From contig OZ253939.1 in the NCBI GenBank assembly GCA_965267245.1, positions 4,464,001-4,528,000 on the forward strand: a stretch of 64,000 bases of DNA, read 5' to 3'. Made by a program: the position numbers and the translations under genes. The DNA is from JANSWY01 sp965267245 (GTDB lineage Bacteria > Bacteroidota > Bacteroidia > Cytophagales > Cyclobacteriaceae). Numbering within the stretch: the stretch's first letter is position 1; the number at the start of each line of letters is the position of its first letter. Shown here piece after piece: positions 44,397 to 54,042 of the stretch. Under the pieces are notes generated by a model, which saw nothing but the letters and a program-made list of their open reading frames with translations, did no database searches and had not been told where the DNA came from.

Positions 44397-46639
44397 TCAG
44401 TCCTTGAGGAAGGTATAAGTCAATTTTATATTTCCGAAAGCATGTAAGGGAAGTCCGGGGTAATAAAAACGAGGATCTGCACCACCAAAACCTGTCGCAT
44501 TGACTAGGACCATGGAAGCATAGCGTTCATCCAATAGGTTGTTTACCCCAAAGTCTATCGAGACACCTAGTTTTTGAAATGTTCTATTTAGTCCAACTTT
44601 AGCGTTGACCAGACTATATGGATCAGATTCAAGCAAATTATCATCTTTGAGATACATACTTCCAACATGCCTGAATTGAATATTTAGGAATAGCCCTATA
44701 GGGATTGAAAAATTGGCTCCCACATTCAATAAGCTATTAGGAACTCCTGGCAACCTATTTCCTGAAAAATCATCTTCCAGGTTTTGAAAATCCTTGAATT
44801 TGATCTGAGAAAGTGAATAAGTAGCAAAAGGAGTGAATTGTACTACACCAATATCAGATTGCTGTTGTATCTGAATTTCAATTCCATCATGCGTTGTTTT
44901 TCCTGCATTAACACCTACAAATTGATCCTGCCCCACTCTTTCAGCCACAAGGAGATCTTTTACTTCCATCAGGTAAAGCGCCAATGAGTATTTTAAATTA
45001 GCCTGGTCAATAATTCCTTTGGTGCCAAGCTCAATATTTAACCCGCGTTCTGGTTGTATCTCTGTGTTGATCAGGCCATCTGGTGTAAGCGTTTCAACTA
45101 CTGATGGGGCGCTATATCCATGACTAAGCAGACCATACACTTTCAAATTACTATTTGGGGTAAAATTAATGGCCACTCTGGGTGACCAAATAGGGTCAAA
45201 TTTATACCTGCCAGATTGATCTATGGAATCGGGAGCAAATAAGTCATCAAGGTTATATTGAGTTGTATTAAAATTGATTCCCGCTTCAACGTCAAATTTT
45301 TCGGAAATGATGAATTTACTATCACCAAATACATTAGCGACCTGTCTTTTTTGTCTATTGAATCCATTTAATGCACCAGGTAACCTGTCAATTTGGTCAA
45401 TTGTGGTAGTTTCATAAGTTTCTAGCAGGTATTCACCACCAATTGAAAATTCTAATTTTTGGAATGTGCCATTCAATTTCGATCTGAATCCAATGATATT
45501 GCTATTTTCAGTGAGAATTCCGAATGGCCTTAATTCGTAATTTTCTCTCTCCGTTAAAAAAACTGTATTGGATAAGTCAATGGATTTTGAAAGTGTGTTG
45601 GTAATGGTAGCGCCAAACACCGCTTTCTGATAATCTTCATAACCATTTACTCCCAACCAGTTGGATGCTGCAGACTCAGGGTTGTTGAGGAATTGATCCT
45701 CATTGATGGAGCTCGGAATAAATCCCAGAACGTCAGTATATGTAGCCAAAACATTGATTTCCATCTGATCACTCTGCATAAGCCAATTGGCAAACATGTA
45801 ATTCCTGTCATACTCGCTGTTTTCTCTGTAACCATCACTTTGCAGATTGGAGTAACCTACTATTGCATGATGTTGATTTGAATTGATTTGCCCTTTTATC
45901 ACGGTGCGGTTCAATCCAAATGCCCCCATGCCTTGCAATAGAGAAACCGATGAGTTTCCAGAGGAGAGAGGATTTAGTTTTATAACACCAGCCAAACCGG
46001 CACCATATGCACTGGAAGCTGGTCCCTTAATGATATCAATGTTTTCCAGGAAAAGTAATTCATTGTCTTCTATGCTAGACTCGCCATTTCCTGCAGTTAG
46101 AGGTATTTCCCCATAATAGGCCTTTATTTTATTGGTCCCAAAGGGGGTTCTGGCTCCTATTCACGAATTGTAATTCGGCTGGTTCCTAATGTCCCGGAAT
46201 GCATGAAGACTCCTGGTGCATTGTTGATCACCTGGCCATAATCAACGGCATTGGCAAATTCTATTTCTCTTGAATTCAATCTTGTGAAAGAGGCAGGGGT
46301 TTCAAATTCAGTATTCTCAATGGGGTATGCACTTACCTTTAATTCCTCATAAAGTAAGTTCGGGAGGAGGTTTACAACAACAGTCTTCTCGTTTGAAATA
46401 GACAATTCCTGGGGTTCATATCCTAACCGTGAGACAATTACATATCGTACATTTTCGGGAATAACGAGTTTGCCATCGTTTTTCGTGAGTTGCTGAAATC
46501 CCTCACCCAGGACAATTACATCTTTTACTGGTTGACTGGTTTGTTTGTCAAGAATCGTAATTTCAGTTTGAGCAAGGAGTGAGTAACTACCTATAATAAA
46601 AAATGGGAGTAGAAATATTTTTGCTAAACGGATGTTCAT
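44397..46639 (-). pseudogene. TonB-dependent receptor with a single-base frameshift
   Basis: The reading frame has a signal peptide (ending YSLLAQ), a carboxypeptidase-like regulatory domain, a plug domain and a beta-barrel ending in F-rich strands. It breaks at about 46159: after SRITIR the next codons read Glu-stop. Inserting one G restores RGIGARTPFGTN, exactly the plug sequence, and the frame stays open to 44397, giving 747 residues. No other damage is visible. It is either a very recent pseudogene or a base-call error. The start ATG at 46639 overlaps the stop of the small gene upstream (ATGA). Iron-complex or other TonB-dependent uptake is the expected role. Confidence 0.85.
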
Positions 46640-46809
46640 AACCAAAACAGCCTTATCAAGATCAAAAAAATCAGGATAAGGCCATAATAAGTTAATACTT
46701 TTTTACGATTTATATGGTCCAACCACCATAGAACTATCCATGGTTTGTATAGACCAATACAGATTGTCAATACAATAAATGAAATCGCAATATTGAAAAG
46801 CGAAATCAT
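46636..46809 (-). CDS. 57-residue membrane protein coupled to a TonB receptor gene
   Basis: This small gene codes for 57 residues with two hydrophobic helices (about 4-28 and 39-57) joined by a basic turn (LDHINRKKV). It starts with ATG 12 bases after the infB stop codon. Its stop overlaps the ATG of the TonB receptor by 4 bases (ATGA). The position, overlap and clean membrane topology support a real gene. I do not recognise a family. Confidence 0.7.
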   Translation of the reverse strand: MISLFNIAISFIVLTICIGLYKPWIVLWWLDHINRKKVLTYYGLILIFLILIRLFWL

Positions 46810-46821
46810 GTTTCGGGATCC

Positions 46822-49758
46822 TTAGAGCGTTCTCTTAATTTCTCTTTCCTCGAATCCTTCAATTACATCTCCTACTTTAATATCATTAAAGTTCTTGATG
46901 CTTATACCACATTCAAAACTCTGCTTCACTTCATTCACATCATCCTTGAAACGTTTGAGCTGGTTGATTTCTCCGGTATAAACCACGATACCATCTCTCA
47001 CAAGTCTGACTTGATTATTCCGCTTCACATATCCATCGGTAACATAACAACCTGCTACAGTACCCACTTTTGATATTTTGAATACTTCTCTCACCTGGAT
47101 ATTTCCGGTAATTACCTCTTCTACAGTCGGAGCAAGCATACCCTCCATGGCATCTTTTACATCATTGATCGCATCGTAGATAATTGAGTATAATCTGATC
47201 TCAATTTCCTCGTTCTCTGCAATTTTCCTGGCACCTCCTGAAGGTCTCACCTGGAAACCAACAATTACCGCATCAGAAGCAGATGCTAACAACACATCTG
47301 ACTCAGAAATTTGTCCTACTGCCTTGTGAATGATATTCACCTGTACTTCATCGGTGGATAATTTCAATAGTGAATCAGATAGTGCTTCTACAGAACCATC
47401 CACATCACCTTTCACAATCACATTAAGTTCTTTGAAAGTACCAATGGCTAATCGTCTACCAATTTCGTCAAGCGTAATATGCTTCTTCGTTCGGATACTT
47501 TGCTCTCTAAGGATCTGCTCACGTTTGTTTGCAATTTCCCTGGCTTCCCGATCAGTATCCATCACATTGAATTTATCACCGGCTTGAGGAGCACCGTCAA
47601 GACCAAGCATCTGTACTGGTGTAGATGGTCCTGCTACTTTTAATCGCTTACCTCTGTGATCCGTCATGGCCTTCACTTTACCAAAATGTGAACCAGCCAA
47701 TAATACATCACCAATTCGTAAGGTACCATTCTGAACCATAATGGTGGTTACGTAACCTCTACCTTTATCCAGTGTAGCTTCAATTACTGAACCGGAAGCT
47801 TTTTTGTCAGCATTTGCCTTAAGCTCCAATAATTCAGCTTCTAAAAGTACTTTTTCCAACAATTCATCAATTCCTGCACCTGTTTTGGCTGAAATTTCCT
47901 GGCACTGGTATTTACCACCCCAATCTTCTACCAAAATATTGATACCCGAAAGTTCTTCACGTATCTTATCAGGATTGGCATTGGGTTTATCAATCTTGTT
48001 GATTGCAATTACTATTGGCACACCTGCTACCTGAGCGTGATTGATTGCTTCTTTTGTTTGAGGCATCACATTATCATCCGCTGCAACCACAATGATTACA
48101 ATATCTGTGATTTTCGCACCCCTGGCTCTCATCGCCGTAAATGCTTCGTGACCCGGTGTATCAAGGAAGGCTACTCTTTTGCCAGTTTCAGTCATTACAT
48201 CGTATGCACCAATGTGCTGTGTAATACCCCCGGCTTCACCTTCAGTTACTTTAGAATCTCTGATATAATCCAGAAGTGAGGTTTTACCATGATCAACGTG
48301 ACCCATGATAGTAACAATTGGCGCTCTTTCGTCCAAATCGTCTTCAGTATCCTCCTCTTCAATTACGTCAACTTCTTCATCCGCTGATGTGAATTCAGCG
48401 TCATAACCGAATTCATCTGCTATAATTGTGATGGATTCAGCATCCAATCTCTGGTTTATTGAGACGAACATGCCCAGACCCATACAAGTTGAGATCACAT
48501 CATTGACTGATACATCCATCAACGCAGCAAGATCACTAGCGGAAATAAATTCCGTTACTTTTAGTTTCTTAGCATCTTCCTGCTGCTGCATTGCAGCTTC
48601 TTCAGCAGCTTCTGCACGTTCTGATCTTTTCTCTTTTCTGTATTTGGACCTGTTGGTACCAGCGGATTTTCCACCACCACCACTCAACTTGGCAAGGGTA
48701 GCCTTGATTTTATCCTGAATTTCTTTATCTGAAAGTTCCTCCGTTGGTTTGCCCTTTCTAGGTCTTTGAGATCCTCTTCGGTCACCACCCCCTCTTCGGT
48801 CACCACCTCTTCGGTTGTCGCCTCCTCTGTTATCTCCGCCACGGTTATCCTGGTTAGGTCTTCCGCCTCTCTCTTCTCCGCTGCTAATGCGTTTTCTCTT
48901 CTTCTTCTTGTCTTTGGACTTATCATCCGAAGAAGCAACTGGCTTAGCTTTTTTAGTTTCTTTCGGTAATTCTATTTTACCTAATACCTTCAAACCGCTC
49001 AAGGATTCAGCTTTTGCTTTAATTACCTTATCCTCTTCTTTAACTTTAGGCTCTTCCCTAACCTCTTTTTCTGTGGTCTTAGGTTTAGCTTCAGGCTCTT
49101 TTTTCTCTTCTGCCTTTGGTTTCTCCTCTTCTTTTTCTGCTTTCGGCTTTTCCTCAAGTTTCGGCTTTTCTTCCTCTTTTTTCGGTTCAGCCTTTGGTTC
49201 TTCTGGTTTTTTCTCCTCTGCTACTGGTTTTTCTTCAGGCTTTTCTTCAGCTTCAACAGCTTTTTCAGGCTCAGATTCCTCTTTAGCCTTTTTCTTGTCC
49301 TGATCCAGTTCAATTTTACCTACAACCTTTATCCCCTGAAGCTTAGGTCGTTCACTCACTTCCTCTTTCTTCTCCTCCTTAGGCTGTTCTTTTTGTGGTT
49401 CTTCAGAATCGGAAGACTTTTCAGTTTCTTCTTCTTTTGTTGCCGTACCACTTAGATTGTCTTTGATGAGAATCTCTTCGTCTTCAGATTTGCCAGGCTG
49501 TTTCTCTTCTTCACCAGCCTTAATGACAAGATTATCGCTGTGTTTGGAGCCGATAGTGATTTCAGAGGCTTCCTCTTTATCCAAAGCAGAGTCCGCAAAC
49601 TCTTTGGACAACATATTCTGTTGTTCCAATGTGATTTTGGAGTTAGGGCTTGCATCAACGTCAAAGCCTTTCTGAGAAAGAAAATCCACTATGGTTGATC
49701 TACCCACATTGAGTTTCCTTGCTACCTGGCTTAATCTCATCGTTTTTTCCTCTGCCAT
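46822..49758 (-). CDS. infB: Translation initiation factor IF-2
   Basis: IF-2 is the GTPase that places initiator tRNA on the ribosome. The N-terminal IF2_N helix domain (about residues 5-55) is followed by a very charged Glu/Lys/Pro-repeat linker and an Arg/Gly-rich stretch (about 60-390). The G domain has GHVDHGKTS (about 485), DTPGHEAF and NKIDKP, and domains II-IV follow to the end. The length of 978 residues is usual for Bacteroidota. It is third in the rimP-nusA-infB order. Confidence 0.97.
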   Translation of the reverse strand: MAEEKTMRLSQVARKLNVGRSTIVDFLSQKGFDVDASPNSKITLEQQNMLSKEFADSALDKEEASEITIGSKHSDNLVIKAGEEEKQPGKSEDEEILIKDNLSGTATKEEETEKSSDSEEPQKEQPKEEKKEEVSERPKLQGIKVVGKIELDQDKKKAKEESEPEKAVEAEEKPEEKPVAEEKKPEEPKAEPKKEEEKPKLEEKPKAEKEEEKPKAEEKKEPEAKPKTTEKEVREEPKVKEEDKVIKAKAESLSGLKVLGKIELPKETKKAKPVASSDDKSKDKKKKRKRISSGEERGGRPNQDNRGGDNRGGDNRRGGDRRGGGDRRGSQRPRKGKPTEELSDKEIQDKIKATLAKLSGGGGKSAGTNRSKYRKEKRSERAEAAEEAAMQQQEDAKKLKVTEFISASDLAALMDVSVNDVISTCMGLGMFVSINQRLDAESITIIADEFGYDAEFTSADEEVDVIEEEDTEDDLDERAPIVTIMGHVDHGKTSLLDYIRDSKVTEGEAGGITQHIGAYDVMTETGKRVAFLDTPGHEAFTAMRARGAKITDIVIIVVAADDNVMPQTKEAINHAQVAGVPIVIAINKIDKPNANPDKIREELSGINILVEDWGGKYQCQEISAKTGAGIDELLEKVLLEAELLELKANADKKASGSVIEATLDKGRGYVTTIMVQNGTLRIGDVLLAGSHFGKVKAMTDHRGKRLKVAGPSTPVQMLGLDGAPQAGDKFNVMDTDREAREIANKREQILREQSIRTKKHITLDEIGRRLAIGTFKELNVIVKGDVDGSVEALSDSLLKLSTDEVQVNIIHKAVGQISESDVLLASASDAVIVGFQVRPSGGARKIAENEEIEIRLYSIIYDAINDVKDAMEGMLAPTVEEVITGNIQVREVFKISKVGTVAGCYVTDGYVKRNNQVRLVRDGIVVYTGEINQLKRFKDDVNEVKQSFECGISIKNFNDIKVGDVIEGFEEREIKRTL

Positions 49759-49811
49759 ATAATATTATTATCTCTTTATTTAGATTTTATAGGTTCCGCG
49801 TTCTTTGAAAT

Positions 49812-51056
49812 TTATTCGAATTCTTGTCTCAATATACCCAGTACATCATCAACAGTCTCATCTTCCAAATCTGTACGCCTCACCAATTCTTCTTTGGTTA
49901 GTGCCAACACACTCTTGGCAGTATCCAAACCAATTTTTTTCAATTCATCAAGGATCCAATCCTCGATCTCATCAGCAAACTCAGTTAAAACAACATCTTC
50001 TTCTTCTACTTCATCCAATTCTCTAAAGACGTCTATTTCGTAACCGACTAATTTACTCGCTAATTTAATGTTTTGTCCACCCTTTCCAATGGCCAGTGAT
50101 ACCTGATCAGGTTTTAAGAACACAGAAACCCTCTTTTCGTCTTCCAGAAGCTTAATACTTTCAATTTTCGCAGGGCTTAATGCACGTGCAATGAAAAGGT
50201 CTAGATTGTCAGTAAAGTTGATTACGTCAATGTTTTCATTTTGTAATTCTCTTACGATACTGTGAATTCTGGATCCCTTCATACCCACGCAGGCACCTAC
50301 CGGATCAATTCTGTCATCGTAAGATTCCACAGCAACTTTAGCTCTTTCTCCTGGTTCTCTTACTACCTCTTTAATTGTGATCAAACCATCAAATACTTCC
50401 GGTACTTCACTTTCAAAAAGTCTTTCAAGAAAAGTAGGGGAAGTTCTGGATAAAATGATCCTTGGGTTGCCATTGTGCATTTCTACACGATGTACAATTG
50501 CCCTTACAGAATCTCCTTTTCTGTATCTGTCTTTATTGATCTGCTCATTTTTAGGGAGGATCAATTCGTTTCCTTCACCATCAATCAGCAATACTTCTCT
50601 GCTCAGTGTCTGGTATACTTCACCAACAATAATTTCACCAACCAGGTCTTTATATTTTTGGAAAAGAATATCTTTTTCAAGATCCTTAATCTTTTGGATC
50701 AATGTCTGACGGGCAGTCATCACTGCTCGTCTTCCAAAATCTTCCAGTTTGATTTCTTCAGCTACTTCTTCACCGATTTCAAAATCAGGTTCAATTTTTC
50801 TTGCATCAGTAAGACTAATCTTGTCATGGTCCCAGATGTCCTCAGAGTTATCGTCTACTATTTCTCTGAATCTCCAGATCTCAAGGTCACCCTTGTCAGC
50901 ATTGATAATAATATCAAAATTATCATCCGTCTCATACTTTTTCCTGATCATTGTTCTGAATACATCTTCCAGAATCCTAATCATTGTAGGACGATCTACA
51001 TTCTTGTTCTTTGCAAACTCAGCAAATGACTCAATTAAAACTCCTGTGTCCATCAT
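49812..51056 (-). CDS. nusA: Transcription termination/antitermination factor NusA
   Basis: NusA binds RNA polymerase and modulates pausing, termination and antitermination. The N-terminal domain, an S1 region and KH domains (with VGMKGSRI and AIGKGGQNIKLA) are visible; a short C-terminal helical domain ends at residue 414, without the acidic repeats of E. coli NusA. It begins 1 base after the rimP stop codon. The start is one of two adjacent ATG codons. Confidence 0.96.
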   Translation of the reverse strand: MMDTGVLIESFAEFAKNKNVDRPTMIRILEDVFRTMIRKKYETDDNFDIIINADKGDLEIWRFREIVDDNSEDIWDHDKISLTDARKIEPDFEIGEEVAEEIKLEDFGRRAVMTARQTLIQKIKDLEKDILFQKYKDLVGEIIVGEVYQTLSREVLLIDGEGNELILPKNEQINKDRYRKGDSVRAIVHRVEMHNGNPRIILSRTSPTFLERLFESEVPEVFDGLITIKEVVREPGERAKVAVESYDDRIDPVGACVGMKGSRIHSIVRELQNENIDVINFTDNLDLFIARALSPAKIESIKLLEDEKRVSVFLKPDQVSLAIGKGGQNIKLASKLVGYEIDVFRELDEVEEEDVVLTEFADEIEDWILDELKKIGLDTAKSVLALTKEELVRRTDLEDETVDDVLGILRQEFE

Positions 51057-51057
51057 C

Positions 51058-51522
51058 TTATTTGAATGATACTAATACGTTAGTTTTTTTAATACTTGAA
51101 TAAGGAATTGATTTTTCTTCCTTTTCCTTTTTTCCCTTCTTGATTTCCAATTGAATCTGATTCTCATCAGCAGCCTTCAAAAGACCTTTTAATTCAACTC
51201 CGTCTACATCAACCACTTTTACATTCCTGCCAATATTATTAATATATTGACGAGTAAGTTTCAGCGGGTGCTCTAGCCCGGCAGAGGTTACTTCCAGGGT
51301 GTACTCACCTTCTATCGGATCTTCTTCCTCCAGAATCCTGGAAAGTTGCCTGCTTACACTGGCACAAGCATCAATACCAATCCCATGATCGCCATCAATG
51401 ATCACAACAACCCTGGTGTTTCCAGGATTTCCCTTATGAATGATGTCAATCAAAAAAAGATCCTCAGTCTCCGCAAGAATCTCTGTTACTATTTCCTCAA
51501 TTCTCTCTCTTACCTGCTTCAC
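51058..51522 (-). CDS. rimP: Ribosome maturation factor RimP
   Basis: RimP helps assemble the 30S subunit. The family phrase IDGDHGIGIDACASVSRQLSRIL (split here across residues about 43-65) and YTLEVTSAGLEHPL are present; 154 residues is typical. The start is a GTG at 51522. Its leader contains a strong hairpin and a -7 box shared with the divergent cysS promoter. Confidence 0.95.
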   Translation of the reverse strand: MKQVRERIEEIVTEILAETEDLFLIDIIHKGNPGNTRVVVIIDGDHGIGIDACASVSRQLSRILEEEDPIEGEYTLEVTSAGLEHPLKLTRQYINNIGRNVKVVDVDGVELKGLLKAADENQIQLEIKKGKKEKEEKSIPYSSIKKTNVLVSFK

Positions 51523-51542
51523 AAAAATATTCTACAATAAAA

Positions 51543-51563
51543 GAGGGGACTTTTTGTCCCCTC
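51543..51563 (-). promoter_or_regulatory. Leader hairpin of the rimP-nusA-infB operon
   Basis: A perfect 8-base inverted repeat GAGGGGAC/GTCCCCTC with a 5-base loop lies between the -7 box and the rimP start. On the minus strand it is followed by TTTTATT, a weak terminator shape. It could act as an attenuator; NusA is known in E. coli to control its own operon. Confidence 0.5.
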
Positions 51564-51574
51564 AATCCAAGTGG

Positions 51575-51595
51575 TATATTTGCAATGCAAAATTA
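51575..51595. promoter_or_regulatory. Palindromic bidirectional promoter, cysS (+) and rimP (-)
   Basis: The plus strand has TATATTTG at 51575-51582 and the minus strand has TAATTTTG at 51595-51588. Both fully match TAnnTTTG and they face each other across 5 bases, making a symmetric TAnnTTTG-CAAAnnTA arrangement. Each would place its start point at about the other's box. Confidence 0.6.
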
Positions 51596-51707
51596 GTAGT
51601 TTAATATTTCCAAACCAAATAATCGTAAATATTGCAGCTAATTGGTAAACATTTTTGTTTGCTGCCCGTCAATAAGGAATTGTACATTTATTTTCTGATC
51701 AAGAAAC

Positions 51708-53195
51708 ATGAGGCCAGGATTAAAGATCTATAACTCAATTACCAAAGAGAAAGAAGTTTTCGAACCTATTAATGGTCCATACGTGGGGATGTATGTTTGT
51801 GGACCTACCGTATATAGCAATGTTCACCTTGGTAATGTGAGAACTTTCATGAGCTTTGATGTGATCTACAGATACCTGAAACACCTCGATTTCAAGGTGC
51901 GGTACGTAAGAAATATCACAGACGTGGGACACCTACTTGGCGATGAAGACGAAGGGGAAGATAAAATTTCCAAGAGAGCCAAGCTGGAAAACCTTGAGCC
52001 AATGGAGATTGTACAGAAATACACCAATGATTTCCATAATGTAATGACCATGTTCAATATCCTTCCCCCTGACATTGAACCAAGCGCTACTGGCCATATC
52101 ATAGAACAAATTGAAATGACCAAGTCACTATTGGAGCATGGTTACGCTTATGAAGTGAATGGCTCAGTTTATTTTGATGTGGAAGCATACAATAAGGACA
52201 ATAACTACGGGAAATTATCTGGTCGTAAGGTTGATGAATTGATTTCAAACACTCGTGAACTGGATGGTCAGGATGAAAAAAGAAATCCTGCAGATTTTGC
52301 TTTATGGAAGAAAGCTACAAAAGGACACCTGATGAGATGGCCAAGTCCATGGGGAGATGGGTTCCCAGGATGGCACCTGGAATGCTCGGTAATGAGCACG
52401 AAATATTTGGGTCAAACTTTTGATATTCATGGAGGAGGAATGGATCTGAAATTTCCTCACCACGAGTGTGAAATTGCCCAAAATAAAGGTAGTCATGGTC
52501 ATGATGGGGCGAAATACTGGATGCACACCAACATGCTCACAGTAAATGGCCAAAAAATGAGTAAATCTTTAGGGAATTCGTTTTTGCCTTCAGAATTAAT
52601 CTCTGGTGATCATGAATTGCTCGACAAGCCGTACAGCCCTATGACTGTGAGGTTCTTCATGCTGCAATCGCATTATGCAAGTACACTAGACTTTAGTAAT
52701 GACGCCTTAACAGCTGCACAAAAAGGTTATACGAAGCTTGCGAATGGGTTGAAACTATTGCACCAACTGAAGTATGAGGATGATGGTGCCGAGAGGAATG
52801 AAAAGACCATTAAGCAAATTGAGCAAATCAGCCAAAATTGTTATTTCGCAATGAATGATGATTTTAATACGGCATTGACTATTGGTCATCTATTCAATTT
52901 GTTGAAAAAGATCAATTCCATTCATACCGGTAATCTGAAGTATTCGGAAATTGGTGAAGAAGTTTATGAAAAGATGATCAGTACCTTCAAAACCTTCACT
53001 ATTGATATTTTGGGATTGGAAGAAGAAGAGAGACTCAATCCAAAGTCGTTGGTAGATGTATTAGCCATTCTTTACAAAGAAGCTAAAATCGCCAAAGATT
53101 ATGGTAAAGTTGACGAGATCCGGGCGAAAATGAAGGATCTGGGGATTGTGTTCAAGGACATGAAGGAGAAAGTTGATTGGGCGTATGAAGAATAA
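51708..53195 (+). CDS. cysS: Cysteinyl-tRNA synthetase
   Basis: This class I synthetase charges tRNA-Cys. The HIGH-type motif is HLGN at residues 40-43, preceded by the zinc-binding Cys31 in VCGPTVYSN. Another zinc region, WHLECSVMS and FPHHECEIAQ, follows, and KMSKS is at about 283-287. The length of 495 residues is typical. It ends 2 bases from the convergent SDR gene, and the promoter is shared back to back with rimP. Confidence 0.97.
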   Translation: MRPGLKIYNSITKEKEVFEPINGPYVGMYVCGPTVYSNVHLGNVRTFMSFDVIYRYLKHLDFKVRYVRNITDVGHLLGDEDEGEDKISKRAKLENLEPMEIVQKYTNDFHNVMTMFNILPPDIEPSATGHIIEQIEMTKSLLEHGYAYEVNGSVYFDVEAYNKDNNYGKLSGRKVDELISNTRELDGQDEKRNPADFALWKKATKGHLMRWPSPWGDGFPGWHLECSVMSTKYLGQTFDIHGGGMDLKFPHHECEIAQNKGSHGHDGAKYWMHTNMLTVNGQKMSKSLGNSFLPSELISGDHELLDKPYSPMTVRFFMLQSHYASTLDFSNDALTAAQKGYTKLANGLKLLHQLKYEDDGAERNEKTIKQIEQISQNCYFAMNDDFNTALTIGHLFNLLKKINSIHTGNLKYSEIGEEVYEKMISTFKTFTIDILGLEEEERLNPKSLVDVLAILYKEAKIAKDYGKVDEIRAKMKDLGIVFKDMKEKVDWAYEE

Positions 53196-53197
53196 GC

Positions 53198-53887
53198 CTA
53201 CCAGGGGATGATTGTTTTATCACGGTAAAATTTTCCACTTTGCACATCATTGCTTTCTGCAAGCCAAACAGGTGTTTCGGCACCTTTTTCAACATGCCTG
53301 TTGGCACCTGCTCCACCCATATCAGTTTTTACCCAACCTGGACAAACAGCAGTAATTTTAAATGATGGAAATTCTGATGCCAGGTTAGCGGTAAATGCAT
53401 TGAGCGCAGTTTTTGATAACCTGTAGGATGGATATCCACCACTCAGACTATCAAATGCCCCCATTCCGCTTGAAACATTGATTATTCTGGGATCTTCAGA
53501 TTTTTCGAGAAGGGGAATGAGGTGTTGGGTTAGTTCTATTGGGCCGAGTAGGTTGGTGCGCATGGTTTTTTCAATCAACGATATTGGTACATTGCTGGTC
53601 TGGTAATTTCCGTCTTCATAGATTGCCGCATTATTGATCAATACATCCACTCGGTCATAATTTTGATGTAATTCCTTTGATAATGCTTCCAAACTCTTGC
53701 TTGAAGACATATCACCCATAAAAAGCGCAACATTGTTAAGGTCATTCCATTTAAACTGGTTAAGCACAACTTTTCCCTTAGCTTCATCTCGGGTCACCAA
53801 AATTATGTGATGCCCCTTTTTTGCCAGTTGTTTAGCTATTTCATTCCCGATTCCTCTGTTAGCGCCAGTTACAACAATGTTTTTCAT
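53198..53887 (-). CDS. Short-chain dehydrogenase/reductase
   Basis: The 229-residue product has an NAD(P)-binding Rossmann fold with TGANRGIG near the N-terminus and NNAA in the middle. The catalytic set is Ser in INVSSGMG and Tyr/Lys in YRLSK. This is a classical SDR; the substrate is unknown. I chose the ATG at 53887 (MKNIVVTG) over the in-frame TTG at 53896 because it gives the usual short lead to the Gly-rich motif. Confidence 0.88.
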   Translation of the reverse strand: MKNIVVTGANRGIGNEIAKQLAKKGHHIILVTRDEAKGKVVLNQFKWNDLNNVALFMGDMSSSKSLEALSKELHQNYDRVDVLINNAAIYEDGNYQTSNVPISLIEKTMRTNLLGPIELTQHLIPLLEKSEDPRIINVSSGMGAFDSLSGGYPSYRLSKTALNAFTANLASEFPSFKITAVCPGWVKTDMGGAGANRHVEKGAETPVWLAESNDVQSGKFYRDKTIIPW

Positions 53888-54042
53888 GTTGGTCAATATA
53901 ATTAAAGCCGCCCCAAAATGGAGGGTATTCTCAATATATCATTTTTTTGAGCTCGATCACAACCATAGTATATTCTAAAATGCTAGGTACAATAAAAAAT
54001 TGAATTATTACTTATAATTTTCCATTCTCAAAAATGATACAT

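Noticed and set aside
48684..49303. Long open frames on both strands inside infB (84 to 162 codons)
   Set aside because: They are caused by the Lys/Glu/Pro-rich, low-complexity linker of IF-2 and have no start signals or family features.
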